Positions 48,612-62,197 of a DNA stretch of 64,000 bases are shown here, one piece after another. Made by a program: the position numbers and the translations under genes. Numbering within the stretch: position 1 is the first letter of the stretch; every line of letters begins with the position of its first letter. Under the pieces are notes generated by a model, which was not told where the DNA came from, made no database searches, and saw nothing but the letters and a program-made list of their open reading frames with translations. Origin of the DNA: Semisulcospira habei (taxonomy: Eukaryota > Mollusca > Gastropoda > Semisulcospiridae). Where the stretch lies: NCBI GenBank assembly GCA_036245525.1, contig BTPG01000003.1, positions 134,259,124-134,323,123 on the forward strand, given 5' to 3'.

Positions 48612-48958
48612 GTACGTGAATTCCAATTTTTGTCAAGATGTACCTGTCTGTTGCGCACGACATAAACTGCTACGAACAACATAAAAAAGCGACGTGTTTT
48701 CATATTATTCTACACATTTAGCACACTACCTGTTTTTTCTTCGATTCGATCAAGACTGATGAAATACCACGCAGTAATCGTTTCTACATGGTCTGTTGTG
48801 GAAGCGTGAAGGACGGCTTTGTAGTATAAGACACAGTCGGCGGCTATGTCTGTGTTGCGTATGACACACAGCTGTCTTACATTGCATTTTGTTACAGTTA
48901 CCATCAACCCACCTCAAGTCAGTACAAAATCTAATAGTAAGCATGTCTAAACAATCAA

Positions 48959-49113
<155 letters not shown>

Positions 49114-49139
49114 GCATAGCATTCATCCATGACACGGCC

Positions 49140-49439
49140 TTGGCTAGCTTTGACGTAAACAATTTTTGTGTAAAACAATTTTTAATCGAGTCACCTTCAC
49201 TAAGTCCTGGAGAGAAGACCCAGCCAATCGACAGCAGATCAACAAACCGATTGAACCCATCGCCATCACAACATGAGGCATCCTCTGAACCACCACAACC
49301 ACAACCTGAGGCAAGCTCTGAAACATCGCAACCTGAGACATCCTCCGAACTCAGTACTATGGCCCTTCACATGGAGACGCTTGTTCAACATCATGCAGAA
49401 GAAAATTCAGAAGGCAGATTCATTTCAGAGACTGCATGA
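49140..49439 (+). other. Gln/Ser/Glu/Pro-rich open segment
   Basis: About 85 codons with imperfect repeats of the type EASSEPPQPQPEASSETSQP. Possibly an additional exon or N-terminal linker of the OTU-like gene, but the frame does not connect cleanly and no acceptor fits. The nominal start is not an ATG. Low-complexity composition weakens the call. Confidence 0.3.
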
Positions 49440-50111
49440 GATCGCCTCCCACAATGACTGGATATGCGACAGTTCACACTCCAGACCTTTTTGACTTGTA
49501 TTTAACATCTCTGTCCTCTGCCACGTTTGCTTGCACAGCCTTTTCTTTTTTTCCCCATAAGACGCCCCACCCAACCATTTGCCTGTTAACATCGGGCGAG
49601 ATGGGAATTGTCTTCCGAGAACACTCAGCTTGCTGGTTTTCGGAAGGGAAGAGGAACACATAGAGATGCGAGTTGGGGTCACCCCTGAGCTAGCTGTCAA
49701 CGCAAAATCTATGTTGACCCTTTGTATCTGGTTAAGGGATCTCCAGACAGTGGTGACACTTTGTTGCGCATACTGCAGCGGTATGTGGAACCAGACAACA
49801 TCGACCTCTCCAAACTGACACCTCTCCAGTTCCTGCAGGAAGAAGCACTAATGACAATTAAACCTTACCAAGACAGTGCCGCTGCAAAAGTCAAGAACAG
49901 TCCACTGACGTCAACCTTCCCTGACATGGGCGAGCATGACAAATGCACACTGTGCAAAAGAACGGTGCTTCTCTGCGACTGCAGCAACCTTTCACAACCC
50001 CGCTTCATAATGTGGACCTCCTTTAGCTTAGAGAAGACAACGGAGAACTGGACTCCAAACCACTTCGTGCCTCTGTTTCCTGACCACCCTTCCGACGTCA
50101 CCTGCATTGTG

Positions 50112-51802
<1,691 letters not shown>

Positions 51803-51814
51803 GCAGAGGAGGTC
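51803..51814 (+). repeat. Target-site duplication, right copy
   Basis: Second copy of GCAGAGGAGGTC. The OTU-like reading frame resumes immediately after it. Confidence 0.85.
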
Positions 51815-52074
51815 AACAGCCGCAATATAGCCTTCGTCGAGGGGTGTTTCTGTTGCCTCTGCGATTGGTAAGATTTTTTGTCATATTTTCCCCAAAATAT
51901 TTTATAGAATTGTATTTGTCTTAGTATTTGAAGATATTGACAGATGTATTATGAGATGATGTGGTGAATATTTAAATATTTAAGTATTTGGTTATAGTTT
52001 TATTTCGTAGTCATTGTTATATTTAACGGGGTGCTTAAATTGTGATTCAGCCGTGGTTGTTTGCCACGAAAGAC

Positions 52075-52600
52075 TAAGTGTACATTGTAATATTAGGTAA
52101 CAAGATGGGATGAACCATAACCACAAAATCCCTTTTCTATGAGAGCTGTCCTCGCTGTCAATGGTCTCAACCTTATGTCTTTAACCTGATTCTGATGTTG
52201 AATTACCTCCTATTGAAAAAGTCTCGCAGATCTGGAAACGAGTCAACGTTCTATAAAGGGTGCAGGACATACGCGTCATTGATTTGTCAAACGTCATTTG
52301 TCATGACGTAAGTTTTAGTTTTTACGTAATTTTATATTTTACGTGATATGCGCTTCACTTTCGCTTCATAGGCTTGAGAAAATGTTGACAAAACTAGAAC
52401 TTCACGGTACAATTTCAGTCTTGCTATAATTTGTGTGAAAGCTGGGTGACTTTACCTAGCTACATGATATACTAAGTACACGGATCACCTGCGTGCTCTT
52501 CTGAAAGCACGTCGATGTGTGTGTGTGCGTGTTAGTGCGTGCGTGCGCGAGGGCTCCAAACATCTCCAAGAGGTATAGATCCTCATGCGTCTGTTTGTGA
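52075..52600 (-). repeat. Dispersed 450-bp repeat family, copy B (inverted)
   Basis: Complement of 14805-15270, extended on its right by the segment shared with 8210-8330, up to ATAGATCCTCATGCG. Blocks in order on the plus strand: ACAAGATGGGATGAA, TTGAATTACCTCCTATTGAA, AACTAGAACTTCACGGTACA and CATGATATACTAAGTACACG. Confidence 0.8.
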
Positions 52601-53590
52601 TCAAATCTGAATTCCCTGGGGTAGCTTCTTTTCTGACTACATATTTTTTTTATGCATTGCACTCGACATACACTAAAATGTCTTCACCGGCGTACAAGGC
52701 TGTTTGAGCAGGGTTCTATTGATTATATGGGATGTGCTTATAGCTGATTAGATTACTCTTGCACTTTGACAATCGTTTTTTGAAAGATATTGCATGTTCT
52801 GGATTTTTCTCGTTTGTATGTGGGTAATTTATTTTTCTTCCGAATTTGAAATGTTCCGTACAACACATAAAAATGCCATAATGGTAGTACACATAATGAC
52901 AGCTTTGAATTATTTTCATTTCATACATGAGTTAATCATTGAAATAAAATGAGTTGTTGTTTTAAATTTGCCATTTGTCTTGTAGTGTGGGTTTTTTTTT
53001 TTTTTTTTTTTTTTTTTTCGGAATTGGTAAAAGTCGGCAAGGGTCGAACGCAACAATGGACAATATAATTACGTAAATTTTGTTGAAGAAGTTGAACAAT
53101 ACATTTCTTTTTCACAGATCGCTCCCTAATTCTACATGTCATTACTAGCGATGATCTAAAATCTGAAATGAAGGTTATATTTACCAAAATAATACGGTCC
53201 ATTTTTACGCATGAGCTATTCACACTATGTTGCATTAAAATCAGATTTCTGAAAAACGGCGCAGGCAGTTATCTTTTTAAACACAGTTATGAATAGAGGA
53301 AATAGTACGCTTTCAGACTGTAAAACACTTGAAATGCACAGTTCAATTTTATTTTGCAGGCAAATGTCCCACTTTTTGGGAGCACTTTTTGTCACAGGCA
53401 TAGCTATATGCAAAATATCTAGTAAAAATAAGAAAAATGACGGACTCCAGTGTGGATCAACAGCTTTTATGAAACGGCCAATTTCTCGCCAATGAGCATC
53501 TTAATAAAAAAAAAAAATAAAAGAAAACTACCTCCAGGACAATATCATACAAATTCAAGCTTGTGCGTCCTCAAACGGGGGCTCTAGTCG
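52600..53590. other. No gene seen; contains poly-T at 52989-53019
   Basis: AT-rich. The poly-T of about 31 bp would be the poly-A tail of a minus-strand retroposon, but I do not recognise a body next to it. Confidence 0.45.
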
Positions 53591-53596
53591 CTGTCA

Positions 53597-53599
<3 letters not shown>

Positions 53600-53651
<52 letters not shown>

Positions 53652-53662
53652 ACGCACACGCA

Positions 53663-53707
<45 letters not shown>

Positions 53708-53712
53708 ATACA
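53600..53712. repeat. (CA)n microsatellite
   Basis: CA with a central CGCA variant block at 53641-53663. Confidence 0.97.
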
Positions 53713-54210
53713 CGCACAGCGCTTTGCCGCCAAAAAGACGTTCTCTATCAAGGTTTGGTTAGCCAGACGTGATGCCATTTTTATCTTATTACTTTTTTTG
53801 CCAGAATTCGGGACCCGCAAAGCCAGCACATCGTATACTTTCTCCGGAATGCGCTCCGACCTGCCGCCTTTCAAAGTATACCGTATTTTCAATACCGCAG
53901 ACATAAACTGGAACCAGGGAGAGCATAGACCAAAAATGAACATGGACAGGAATGGGCTGATTATTATTGTTATTACATGGTGTTTATATAGCGCATTTCT
54001 CATATTTATAATATAACTTAATGCGCAGAATTAAAGTAAGCATCCAACTTAACGAAGGTTACAATGTTAGAAAAAGGTAAAGACTTATGTTCCTCATTGC
54101 TCTGAATAAAAACAAATATATGAAGAAATTGTTATCTTTTGCCATCCACGTTTAGCTAATTGTGTTATCAATAAAATTGTAAAAGGACAATGCTCGATAT
54201 GACAACTCTG

Positions 54211-54215
54211 CTAGA
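54211..54215 (+). repeat. 5-bp target-site duplication, left
   Basis: CTAGA directly before the LTR start TGTTAC, matched by CTAGA at 59128-59132 directly after the LTR end. Confidence 0.75.
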
Positions 54216-55173
54216 TGTTACGATTGTGGTTGTGTTGTCCTGTTAGAGCATGCATGTGTTAATCGTAGGAAACGATCCGATATTTATTTGAGCTATCATG
54301 GTTACGAATCACGTACTTTTCAGTAAGATTCTCTTTCGTGCGCCGAGAGCGGATTTGGCTTTCTTATGATACGCTAAGTTTAGTCCGGAAGCTTCTAACA
54401 AAATCGCACGGAGAATAGCGGTCAGTTTTTGTTATTCGTAGATTTGCTGAGAGTGGACCGGAACGTTCGAGCAAGGTCGCGCTGTCTAGTGACCTCGTAC
54501 ATGTGACGTCAAAAGTGCAAGCTCTATTTTTAGTCAGTTGTTTCTTGGGCGCGTGAATTTAGCAGCCGTTCTTTGTGTTTTGTGAAAGGTCGTGAACGGT
54601 CTACCATACTTTTGTGTGACATCATTAAACACTGGGATTTAGGGCTGAAATGAGCAGTCAAATTTTTGTATACTATTGTAGTTATTCCAGAAAGTTCCCT
54701 TTTTACTAATATTTATGAGTTTCAGTTACGTGTTTCGTTTTGATTGGTTTGCATGGAGTGAATTTCTTAGATTTTTCTGGAAAGTTGTTTGCCTATAAAA
54801 GTTGGTGCTAGGAAGCACGTGTGTACATTGTCATGCATTTTTCAGTTGTAGGGACACACAGTTTATCGTAGGTACGTGGCCCGTATAGGGTGTACATTGT
54901 GGGAGACTCAGCGTAACGGTGGTGTACGTTGTGTGAGGAACTTTGTGTCGCCAGTGTTGACATTTGCAGAGGAGACATTGTATCAGTGTTCGTGCATTTG
55001 GGAATGCATTGTGTGGAGATCGCATCGCTGAATTGAAATATTGTTGGAACTGTTACTCCTGTGTAGCCTACATCCTTAAGCCACGTGTGACGGGTTGCAG
55101 CTGAATAAAGTTTATTTAAAAGAACCTTACGTGCATGCGTCTGGTGTGTTTATCATACTACGACTACAATTCT
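54216..55173 (+). mobile_element. Solo LTR of a Ty3/Gypsy element, 5' part
   Basis: Homologous to the 5' LTR at 61157-62194 along its whole length, with some internal deletion. It starts TGTTAC and its far end (59127) is GTAGCA, the TG...CA termini of an LTR. A TATAAAAG box lies at 54794-54801 and an AATAAA signal at 55104-55109. The LTR is split at 55173 by the intact LINE. No internal retroelement sequence follows, so it is a solo LTR left by LTR-LTR recombination. Confidence 0.85.
55162..55173 (+). repeat. LINE target-site duplication, left
   Basis: GACTACAATTCT, identical to 59105-59116. The uninterrupted homologous site at 62171-62182 reads GACTACGACTCT. Confidence 0.85.
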
Positions 55174-55848
55174 GTGGGCAGTGGGCAGATGTTCACATCT
55201 GCACGGGACATAGACGACCCCGCCCTCCACGAGTCGCCTGCTGCCTTGCAGGCCTGGCCGCTTGGCTGCGGAAAGGCTAAGGGAGGAAACCCCTGACATC
55301 AAAGCCCCCGTGTCTCCGGGGAAGGCTTTTGAGCCAGAGACTAGGACAAGGACAGTCTGATATAAAACCTACGACCCGAGGACCTCGATGCCATCGTCCC
55401 AGCTTGCTAGGCCATGGCAGATGAACCAAGGGTTTAAAGGGTGGGGCCAGTACTGCGCACACTGCACTCCACCAAAAAGCTCCACTGCGCAGGCTTCAGG
55501 AAACGTCCACGGACCATGACACTGACCATTCCAAGTCCTGTAGCGATGGGCGAGGGGCGAAACGGCAGGTGAAAGATGTCACTGGAAGCCGCAGTCTCAA
55601 ACCTGCATGCAGGCGGTTCAGGATATTGGTCGCCTGATGTTGACCTGGGGATGACAACATCACTCGGCACACCCTGAACGACCAAGCAGCCTTCTCTAGG
55701 GACAGCACTGCTTGCTCCACACGGAGAGGGGCCTAGAAAAGGTGGCCTAACCAAAGCTCGTCCCCTCGCAACCCCAGTTGGCTAGCCGCGGTCAACGGGC
55801 ATCTTCTCCTGCGGTCAAAAAACAAGAAAGAATAACGGATCCACTCTC
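55174..55848 (+). promoter_or_regulatory. LINE 5' leader, presumed internal promoter
   Basis: 675 bp, GC-rich compared with surroundings, without a long ORF. It contains motifs resembling the leader of the RNase-H LINE (an AAAGGCTAAGGGAGGAAACC-type block), so the two families may share leader pieces. A self-cleaving ribozyme at the 5' end is possible in such elements, but I could not fold one with confidence. Confidence 0.4.
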
Positions 55849-58800
55849 ATGACGACCACGACCGGACTCAATGTAGCATGCTGGAACGTCCGAACCATGC
55901 TCGACAAAGCAGACAGCGGACGCCCTGAACGTCGCTCCGCCCTCATTGCCCATGAATTGCGGAGGTTAAACATCGACATCGCCGCGCTCAGCGAAGTACG
56001 CCTTCCGGACGAAGGCAGCCTCCAAGAACTTGGTGCTGGGTACACCCTCTACTGGTCAGGCAGGCCTGCATCAGAAAGACGGCTCTCAGGCGTGGGTTTC
56101 ATGGTCAAGACATCCATTGCGACTAAGCTGGAAAACCTACCAACGGGCCACTCAGATCGCATCATGTCCATGCGCCTCCCACTGAGACACCAGCAACACG
56201 TCACCCTTCTCAGTGTGTACTCCCCAACCCTCCTGGCAGAGCCTGCTGAAAAGGACAAGTTTTACACTGACCTGCGCAGCCTCCTACAGAGTACCCCAGC
56301 AGACGACAAAGTCATCATCCTTGGCGACTTCAACGCCAGAGTGGGCCAGGACTCTGAAGCCTGGAAAGGAGTCCTCGGCAAGCATGGCGTGGGGAACTGC
56401 AATGACAATGGCCGCCTACTGTTGGAGTTCTGTGCGGAGCAGCAACTGGTCATCACCAACACTACTTTTCAGCAAAAGGACAGTCGAAAGACCACCTGGA
56501 TGCATCCTCGCTCCAAACACTGGCACCTTATCGACTATGTCCTAGTGCGTCAGAGGGACCGCAGTGACGTCCTCCTCACCAGAGTGATGCCCAGCGCAGA
56601 GTGCCACACTGACCACCGCCTTGTCCGCTGCAAACTCAGGCTCCACTTCAAGCCAAAACCCAAGAAATGGGGGCCCCCCAAGAAAAAGCTTGATGTTGCC
56701 AGCCTTCAGCGTGATGATGTGAAAGCTGCCTTTCAGACAGATTTACAGCGCAGGCTCAAAGACACAGCGGACCCAGTAGACTCCTCCCCTGAAACACTTT
56801 GGGAACAACTAAAAACTGCTATTGCAAAATCCTCTGCAGAAGTCTTGGGTTTCGCCAGAAAGAAGAACAAAGACTGGTTTGACGAAAACGATGTAGAGAT
56901 CCAGGAACACCTAGCAAAAAAAAGAGCCGCCCATCAGGCTCACCTAGCCCAGCCTTCCTGCCCTGTGAAGAAGTCTGCCTTCCGCCTCGTCTGCAGCAGT
57001 CTCCAGCGCAAGCTCAGAGATCTCCAGAATGAGTGGTGGACCAGACTTGCACAGAGGACCCAGCTTTGCGCTGACAATGGTGACTACAGGGGTTTCTACG
57101 AAGCACTGAAAGCAGTGTATGGCCCCAGGCACCTGGTACAAAGTCCCCTGCGAAGCGCGAACGGCCAGGCACTCCTCACAGATAATACCTCCATCTTGAA
57201 CCGCTGGTCGGAATACTTTCAGAGCCTCTTCAGCGCTGAGCGCACTGTTCAAGAAGCAGTCGTCCTACAAATCCCACACCTCCCAGTAAAGGTTGAATTG
57301 GACGAACCGCCCACCGCTGAAGAGACCCTCAAAGCCATCCATCAGCTCAAGAGTGGCAAAGCAGCAGGCATTGATGGAATACCGCCAGAGATCTGGAAAC
57401 ATGGAGGCACAGCACTGCACAACAAGCTCCATGACCTCTTTCTCTGCTGCTGGGAGGAAGGAACACTACCAAAAGATCTCCGTGATGCAGTCGTTATCAC
57501 CCTGTACAAGAACAAAGGCGAGAAGTCTGACTGTTCCAACTACCGGGGAATTACCCTGCTGTCCATTGCTGGGAAAATCCTTGCAAGGCTGCTCCTGAAT
57601 CGGCTGGTACCTGCCATCGCTGAAGACCAACTCCCAGAGGGCCAGTGTGGCTTCAGAGCAAACAGGAGCACCACCGATATGGTCTTCGTGCTGAGACAGC
57701 TACAGGAGAAGTGCCGCGAGCAGAACAAAGGGCTGTACGTAACGTTTGTCGACCTAACAAAAGCGTTCGACACTGTGAGCAGGCAAGGCATGTGGCAGAT
57801 CCTGGAGCGACTTGGCTGTCCCCCAAAGTTCCTCAACATGATTGTCCAGCTACACGAGGACCAGCAAGGCCAGGTCAGACTCAACAATGACCTCTCAGAA
57901 CCATTCCCTATTCTCAACGGTGTAAAGCAGGGCTGCGTGCTGGCACCGACCCTCTTCACCATCTTTTTTAGCATGATGTTGAAGCAGGCCACAGTGGACC
58001 TCGATGATGACGATGCAGTGTACATCAGGTATCGCCTCGATGGCAGCCTGTTTAACCTCAGACGACTGCAGGCCCACACGAAAACTCTAGACCAACTGAT
58101 TCGCGAGCTGCTTTTTGCTGATGATGCTGCCCTCGTTGCACACACAGAGAGAGCCCTGCAGCGCATCACGTCTTGCTTCGCAGATGCTGCCCAGCTCTTT
58201 GGACTCGAGGTCAGTCTTAAAAAGACAGAGGTCCTCCATCAGCCGGCACCCAAGACAGTGTACCGCCCTCCTCACATCACCATCGGCGAGTCTGAACTAA
58301 AGTCAGTGCACCAGTTTACTTACCTTGGCTGCATTATCACGTCGGACGCCAAGCTGGACAAGGAGCTTGACAGCAGGCTGGCAAAAGCGAACAGCGCTTT
58401 CGGGCGACTTTTCAAGCGGGTGTGGCACAATCAGCAGCTGAAAACAGGCACCAAGATCAGCGTGTACAGAGCTGTGGTCCTCACCACCCTGCTGTATGGT
58501 TCCGAGTCCTGGGCCCTCTACCGCAGCCAACTACGACTCCTCGAACGCTTCCACCAGCGCTGCCTGCGTACCATCCTGGGCATTCACTGGAGTGACTATG
58601 TCACCAACGTCGAGGTCCTTGAACGGGCTGAAACTGTGAGCATCGAGGCTTTGCTGCTGCGGACACAGCTCCGCTGGGCGGGGCATGTCTCCAGGATGGA
58701 GGATCATCGCCTACCAAAGATCACCCTGTTCGGCGAGCTTGCTACTGGACACCGTGACAGAGGGGCACCAAAGAAGAGATACAAAGACTGTCTCAAGAAG

Positions 58801-59076
58801 TCACTTAGTGCCTGCCAAATCGACCACCACCAGTGGTCTTCGCTTGCTGCGGACCGTGACACCTGGCGCTCCACCATTTACAAGGCAGCTGTCTCCTTTG
58901 AGGACTCTCACAGAGCTAGCCTTAAGGACAAGCGGCTCAGGAGAAAAAACAGAGATGCCGCAGCTCAGAACCCTGGCCATACCTTCCCCTGCAGCCACTG
59001 CGGTCGAACCTGCCTGTCTCGGATTGGCCTCCGCAGCCACGAACAAGCCTGCAGACGTCGTGGGCAACTCCTATAA
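55849..59076 (+). CDS. LINE polyprotein: endonuclease, reverse transcriptase, C-terminal zinc finger
   Basis: 1075 codons with no stop or frameshift. The endonuclease (residues about 8-262) has Asn in CWNVRTM, Glu49 in SEVRL, Asp160/Asn162 in GDFN, Asp230 in IDY and the HTDHR motif at 253-257. The RT (about 500-840) has SGKAAGIDGIP, FVDLTKAFD (633-641), GVKQGCVLAPTLF (691-703), FADD (756-759) and FTYLG (823-827). The C-terminus carries a Cys2-His-Cys finger, CSHCGRTCLSRIGLRSHEQA then C. It would nick target DNA and reverse-transcribe its own RNA in the nucleus. ATG context is ACTCTCATGA. Every catalytic residue I can check is present, so activity is plausible. Database proteins labelled craniofacial development protein 2-like are probably fragments of this endonuclease. 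Confidence 0.9.
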   Translation: MTTTTGLNVACWNVRTMLDKADSGRPERRSALIAHELRRLNIDIAALSEVRLPDEGSLQELGAGYTLYWSGRPASERRLSGVGFMVKTSIATKLENLPTGHSDRIMSMRLPLRHQQHVTLLSVYSPTLLAEPAEKDKFYTDLRSLLQSTPADDKVIILGDFNARVGQDSEAWKGVLGKHGVGNCNDNGRLLLEFCAEQQLVITNTTFQQKDSRKTTWMHPRSKHWHLIDYVLVRQRDRSDVLLTRVMPSAECHTDHRLVRCKLRLHFKPKPKKWGPPKKKLDVASLQRDDVKAAFQTDLQRRLKDTADPVDSSPETLWEQLKTAIAKSSAEVLGFARKKNKDWFDENDVEIQEHLAKKRAAHQAHLAQPSCPVKKSAFRLVCSSLQRKLRDLQNEWWTRLAQRTQLCADNGDYRGFYEALKAVYGPRHLVQSPLRSANGQALLTDNTSILNRWSEYFQSLFSAERTVQEAVVLQIPHLPVKVELDEPPTAEETLKAIHQLKSGKAAGIDGIPPEIWKHGGTALHNKLHDLFLCCWEEGTLPKDLRDAVVITLYKNKGEKSDCSNYRGITLLSIAGKILARLLLNRLVPAIAEDQLPEGQCGFRANRSTTDMVFVLRQLQEKCREQNKGLYVTFVDLTKAFDTVSRQGMWQILERLGCPPKFLNMIVQLHEDQQGQVRLNNDLSEPFPILNGVKQGCVLAPTLFTIFFSMMLKQATVDLDDDDAVYIRYRLDGSLFNLRRLQAHTKTLDQLIRELLFADDAALVAHTERALQRITSCFADAAQLFGLEVSLKKTEVLHQPAPKTVYRPPHITIGESELKSVHQFTYLGCIITSDAKLDKELDSRLAKANSAFGRLFKRVWHNQQLKTGTKISVYRAVVLTTLLYGSESWALYRSQLRLLERFHQRCLRTILGIHWSDYVTNVEVLERAETVSIEALLLRTQLRWAGHVSRMEDHRLPKITLFGELATGHRDRGAPKKRYKDCLKKSLSACQIDHHQWSSLAADRDTWRSTIYKAAVSFEDSHRASLKDKRLRRKNRDAAAQNPGHTFPCSHCGRTCLSRIGLRSHEQACRRRGQLL

Positions 59077-59104
59077 AATCTTCGTTCGCGAAGTCCAGCC
59101 AAGA

Positions 59105-59132
59105 GACTACAATTCTACCACGTAGCACTAGA
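59105..59132 (+). mobile_element. LINE target-site duplication, 3' end of the solo LTR, LTR target-site duplication
   Basis: GACTACAATTCT (59105-59116), LTR end ACCACGTAGCA (59117-59127) and CTAGA (59128-59132). This short string closes both nested insertions. Confidence 0.8.
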
Positions 59133-59995
59133 GTTGGGTATTTTTAGATACATTTAAAAAATAAAAACAATAAAAAACAACATGCTCCTGTACCAATGAT
59201 AAATCATTGCATGGGAATTCCTCAATATCAGTCTAATGGTTTCACAGATTAGACAACAACAGACTATTCTAATGCCATGAACTGGTTGTTTAGCGCTGCA
59301 ATCATATTGAACAGTGGCTCATAGAGTTCAGGTGAGGTGACATCCCAGTTACTGATGTTAACTCCTCTAATCAGGCGCAGAGTAAGAAGCTTGCCGCTGA
59401 ACCAGCGCTAATACGTGAATCAGGTGTGATACTGATTTGCAGCCCGTAGGCAGACTGCACTGTTAGAGCAGCATGAACTATCGCGACAAAGACATTGAAC
59501 AGCTGCACTGACACAGAGTTCGTGAAAAGCCCTCAGGTAAGCTGCTGAGGTGGCACAATTGATGGAACAGGATTTCTTTTTTTGATTTTTATAATTCCTG
59601 TTTACCTGTTCACCATAGTGTTTCAAATCCCACTAAACCACTGATTGCACTTATAGACAAGTTTAGTTTTACCAGACATTCATAATACTAAAATACTCTT
59701 GCAAAGAACAACGCTAAACGAAAGACAACGGTATACAAATTACAATTAAAGCAACCTCCTCCAGGCAGTAAAGGCTTCATAGTTTGCAATATCTGAATGT
59801 AGCATACAAGTTCTAACTTAACTTATAAAGTTTGAATATCTTAAAATTGAGATGCGTTTCAGTTTTAATTCTCCGTCTGTTGTAGGCAGGCGCGTGCCCC
59901 CGACACGTACCAGTGCTGGTAGGAAAACTCACGTGTGCCTTTTCAATGAGAACCCGTTGTACCGGCAAAAATAAAGCCGTTCCTGGAGCAGATCG
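59133..59995. other. No gene seen
   Basis: AT-rich single-copy-looking DNA. I find no supported frame, RNA gene or repeat. Confidence 0.4.
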
Positions 59996-59997
59996 CC

Positions 59998-60135
59998 TTA
60001 ACCCCTTCACTGCCGAGAAAAATGTCAACACGGTAAAACTGCAAGAGGCATAGATCCTCATGAGCCCCCGCGACAGCGGGGGCTCATGAGGATCTATGCC
60101 TCTTGCTGAGACCAATTTGTATCCATGTTTCTTGG
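59998..60135 (+). mobile_element. Palindromic foldback MITE with a perfect 30-bp stem
   Basis: Arms 60041-60070 and 60077-60106 are exact complements with a 6-nt loop. The left flank starts TTAACCCCTTCACTGCCGAG, a piggyBac-type terminus. Flanks match the inverted sibling at 1690-1832. The right boundary is set by homology only. Confidence 0.75.
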
Positions 60136-60466
60136 ATGGTGTAGGCTTTTGGTCGCTAAATGAAACAAGATTTCAGAAACCAAGATGTACCTATAGTGTA
60201 CGGACAGTGGCAGGGAAGGGGGTAACATTTCCCTTCACATCCAGTGACAATGACTACATGGTGAGGAAACAGTGCAAACAAGACCCTTCTGTAATTTGTG
60301 TTTGTATGTATGTAACGGTGACACGCACACACTACTCCTGTCGGAGAAACATCAGCCTGCATTTCGTCGCCGCTCAGAAACATGTTTTCTCAGTTCTGGC
60401 GGTGGCCAGTTTTCCGACTAATTTCCAGCGACAGATCATCAAATAACACCTTAACTGTCTTGAGTG

Positions 60467-60473
<7 letters not shown>

Positions 60474-60534
<61 letters not shown>
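60474..60534. repeat. (GT)n microsatellite
   Basis: About 61 bp of GT. Confidence 0.98.
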
Positions 60535-60537
<3 letters not shown>

Positions 60538-60640
60538 GTACACAAGTTGGTTACTTCCTTAAGGCTGTTCTTTAATAAACGAACCTTAAATAAAACCCCT
60601 TTAAAATAGAAACAGGAACGATATTTCGGATCAGAGATTA

Positions 60641-60661
60641 AAAAAAAAAAAAAAAAAAAAA
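60641..60661 (+). repeat. Poly-A tract
   Basis: 21 A preceded by AATAAACGAACCTTAAATAA, so it may be the tail of a plus-strand retroposed transcript; the body is not recognised. Confidence 0.6.
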
Positions 60662-60767
60662 ATGAAGCAAATACACAAGCGCAAAACACGTAGCACAAAA
60701 CTGACGTCGACATACAAACACGTCACTGAATACATTAGCATTCACTCGTGCCAGCTGCCACTCACGT

Positions 60768-61150
<383 letters not shown>

Positions 61151-61156
61151 GTATCC

Positions 61157-62194
61157 TGTTATATTGTGGTTGTGTTGTTCTGTGAGAGCGTGCAAGTGTT
61201 AATCGTAGGAAACGATCCGATATTTATTTGAGCTATCTTGGTTACGTATCACGTACCTTTTCAGTAAGATTTTCTATCGTTCGCGCAGATAGCGGATTTG
61301 GCTTTGTTATGATACGCCAAGTTTAGTCCGGAAGCTTCTAGCAAAGTCGCACTGAGAATAGCGGTCGATTTTTGTTTGCGTAGATTTGCTGAGAATAAAC
61401 CAGAACGTTCGAGAAGAGTCGCGATGTCTAGTGACCTCGTATGTGTGACGTCGGAGTGTATGCAACATTTTGTACACAGTAATAGAGCTGCTCTATTGTT
61501 AGTCATAGTTATTTTATGTGCGCTTGAAGTTGGCAGCCGGTCGGTCTGTGTGTGTTGTGAAAGATCGTGAAGCTTCTAGAAAGGTCGGCTATGTTGTGAA
61601 CGGTCTACCATACTTTTGTGAGACGCCATTACGCGTCGGAATTTCCAAAATAGGGGCTGAAATGAGCAGTCAAATTTTATAGACCATTGTAGTTTATTCT
61701 AGAAAGTTCTTTTTTAAAATTAATAGTTATGAGTTTCAGTTACGTTTTCCGTTCTGATTGGTTGCGTTGTGTGAATTCCTTAGATTGTTCTGGAAAGTTG
61801 TTGTACTATAAAAGATGGTGCTAGGAAGCACGTGAGTACATTGTCATACATTGTCAGTTGTAGGGACACACAGTTTATCGTAGGAACGCGGCCCGTATAG
61901 GGTGTACATTGTGAGACGCAACGTAACGGTGGTGAACGTTGTGTGAGAATCTTTGTGTCGCCAGTGTTGACATTTTCAGAGGAGACTTTGTATCAGTTTT
62001 GGTGTATTTGGGAATGCATTGTGTGGAGATCGCATCGCTGAATTAAAATATTGTTGGAACTGTTACTCCAGTGTAGCCTACATCCTAAAGCCACGTGTGA
62101 CGGGTTGCAGCTGAATGAAGTTTATTTAAAAGAACCTTACGTGCGTGCGTCTGGTGTGTTTATCATACTACGACTACGACTCTACCACGTAACA
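61157..62194 (+). mobile_element. 5' LTR of a Ty3/Gypsy element
   Basis: 1038 bp, starting TGTTAT and ending CGTAACA. TATAAAAG at 61807-61814 is the presumed promoter. The polyadenylation signal position (62114) reads AATGAAG here, while the sibling solo LTR has AATAAAG. Sequence identity to 54216-55173 is high across U3, R and U5. Five bases before it are TATCC; the matching duplication would lie beyond the window. Confidence 0.85.
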
Positions 62195-62197
62195 TAT

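Larger units (their letters stand above)
55174..59104 (+). mobile_element. Full-length intact APE-RT LINE, RTE-like
   Basis: 3931 bp between perfect 12-bp target-site duplications: leader 55174-55848, one ORF 55849-59076, and a 28-bp 3' end with no long poly-A. Beginning GTGGGCAGTGGGCAGATGTT and ending GTCCAGCCAAGA. A near-identical 3' fragment at 50692-51055 shows recent copying. The single long ORF, apurinic-type endonuclease and minimal UTR fit RTE-like LINEs; the exact clade is not certain. Confidence 0.85.

Noticed and set aside
55434..55754. Minus-strand ORFs in the LINE leader
   Set aside because: GC-rich leader gives long frames; no domain, no initiation context.
57540..58169. 209-codon minus-strand ORF over the intact LINE
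   Set aside because: Reverse-frame shadow of the RT coding region with no independent support.
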